This document shows positions 63,565 to 64,000 of a stretch of DNA of 64,000 nt, piece after piece. The DNA lies in NCBI GenBank assembly GCA_035048485.1, contig CM068581.1, positions 66,042,381 through 66,106,380 of the forward strand, in the 5' to 3' direction. Position 1 is the stretch's first letter. Every line of letters begins with the position of its first letter. The notes beneath the pieces were generated by a model. It searched no databases and had not been told where the DNA came from. It saw only the letters and a list, made by a program, of their open reading frames with translations. This DNA is from Pteria penguin. Its lineage: Eukaryota; Mollusca; Bivalvia; Pterioida; Pteriidae. Both the position numbers and the translations under genes were made by a program.

Positions 63565-63936
63565 GTAAGTACATTTGCCTCTAGTCTACTTGAACAGTGA
63601 TATTCCAATTTCCTGTGAACTGATTTTTAAGTCCAGATTCTCATTTCTAAATACAAATATACATCCCTATCTTGAGCTGGGTTTGACTTAGAAATATATA
63701 ATTAAAAATCAAGTAATATACATTTAAAAATTGAATTGTTTTATTATCAGAGATGAAAATGAAAGAAAGGGTTACATTAAACTGTACTGTAAATATATGT
63801 AATTCATGTAATTGTAACAGTTTATCTAACTCAAGAATAAATGATTAGTAATATTTTATTCAATAAGCTTTACATTACAATTACAACCCTTAAACTGTTA
63901 TAGAACAGGCCATAATGGTTTTTGATATCATTCCAG

Positions 63937-64000
63937 AATGTTTTAAATGGACCAGTGACAGCTCAAGATACTTTGTGGAATGTTGCCAAAGAAAAACACA
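63937..64000 (+). CDS. unrecognised right-edge gene, exon 3 (cut by window edge)
   Basis: Acceptor CATTCCAG. It enters in phase 0, giving NVLNGPVTAQDTLWNVAKEK and H, open to the edge. Joined to exon 2 it reads ...DDGRLG-NVLNGPVTAQ. The gene continues to the right of the window. Confidence 0.75.

Overview
The window is animal nuclear DNA from an AT-rich, intron-rich genome. It is most likely from a lophotrochozoan, and I favour a bivalve mollusc. The reasons are short conserved exons with GT/AG borders, many copies of one tRNA-derived SINE, repeated ACATGTA and AAGGTCA words, foldback elements and large minisatellites. No bacterial gene, rRNA, CRISPR array or autonomous transposase or reverse-transcriptase ORF is visible. 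Only about 2% of the bases can be assigned to coding exons. Most long ORFs are by-products of tandem repeats. || Layout. (1) 1-15.3 kb, minus strand: the 5' end of a SOBP (sine oculis-binding protein) homologue. Coding exon 1 is at 14779-14883 and exon 2 at 4653-4872, split by a 9.9-kb intron that holds a 31-bp minisatellite. The rest of the gene lies off the left edge. (2) 15.3-42 kb: a gene-poor region with six large tandem arrays (46, 20, 40, 39/78 and 44 bp units, plus long AT microsatellites), a clear SINE-inside-SINE insertion, and several families of small inverted-repeat (MITE-like) elements. (3) 43.1-54.1 kb, minus strand: six exons that join in frame, with one exception, into at least 306 residues of a protein I do not recognise. 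It has two RWD/UBC-like blocks and a C-terminal degenerate RING-like cysteine/histidine cluster. Its 5' end is not resolved. (4) 54-61.6 kb: SINEs, a 79-bp tandem array, foldback elements and AT-rich spacer. (5) 61.67 kb to the right edge, plus strand: the first exons of an unrecognised gene whose splice phases fit, with an E-box and an ETS-like site just before the start codon. || The three genes have no visible functional link. The strongest unusual signals are: palindromic MITEs flanked by 9-bp target duplications (36055-36136, 48166-48549, 59020-59115), which looks Mutator-like; the 44-bp satellite, whose variants are mainly CpG-to-TpG changes; two nearly perfect hairpins; the nested SINE with a 13-bp duplication; and the RWD/RING-like gene with a one-base phase problem at its last intron.
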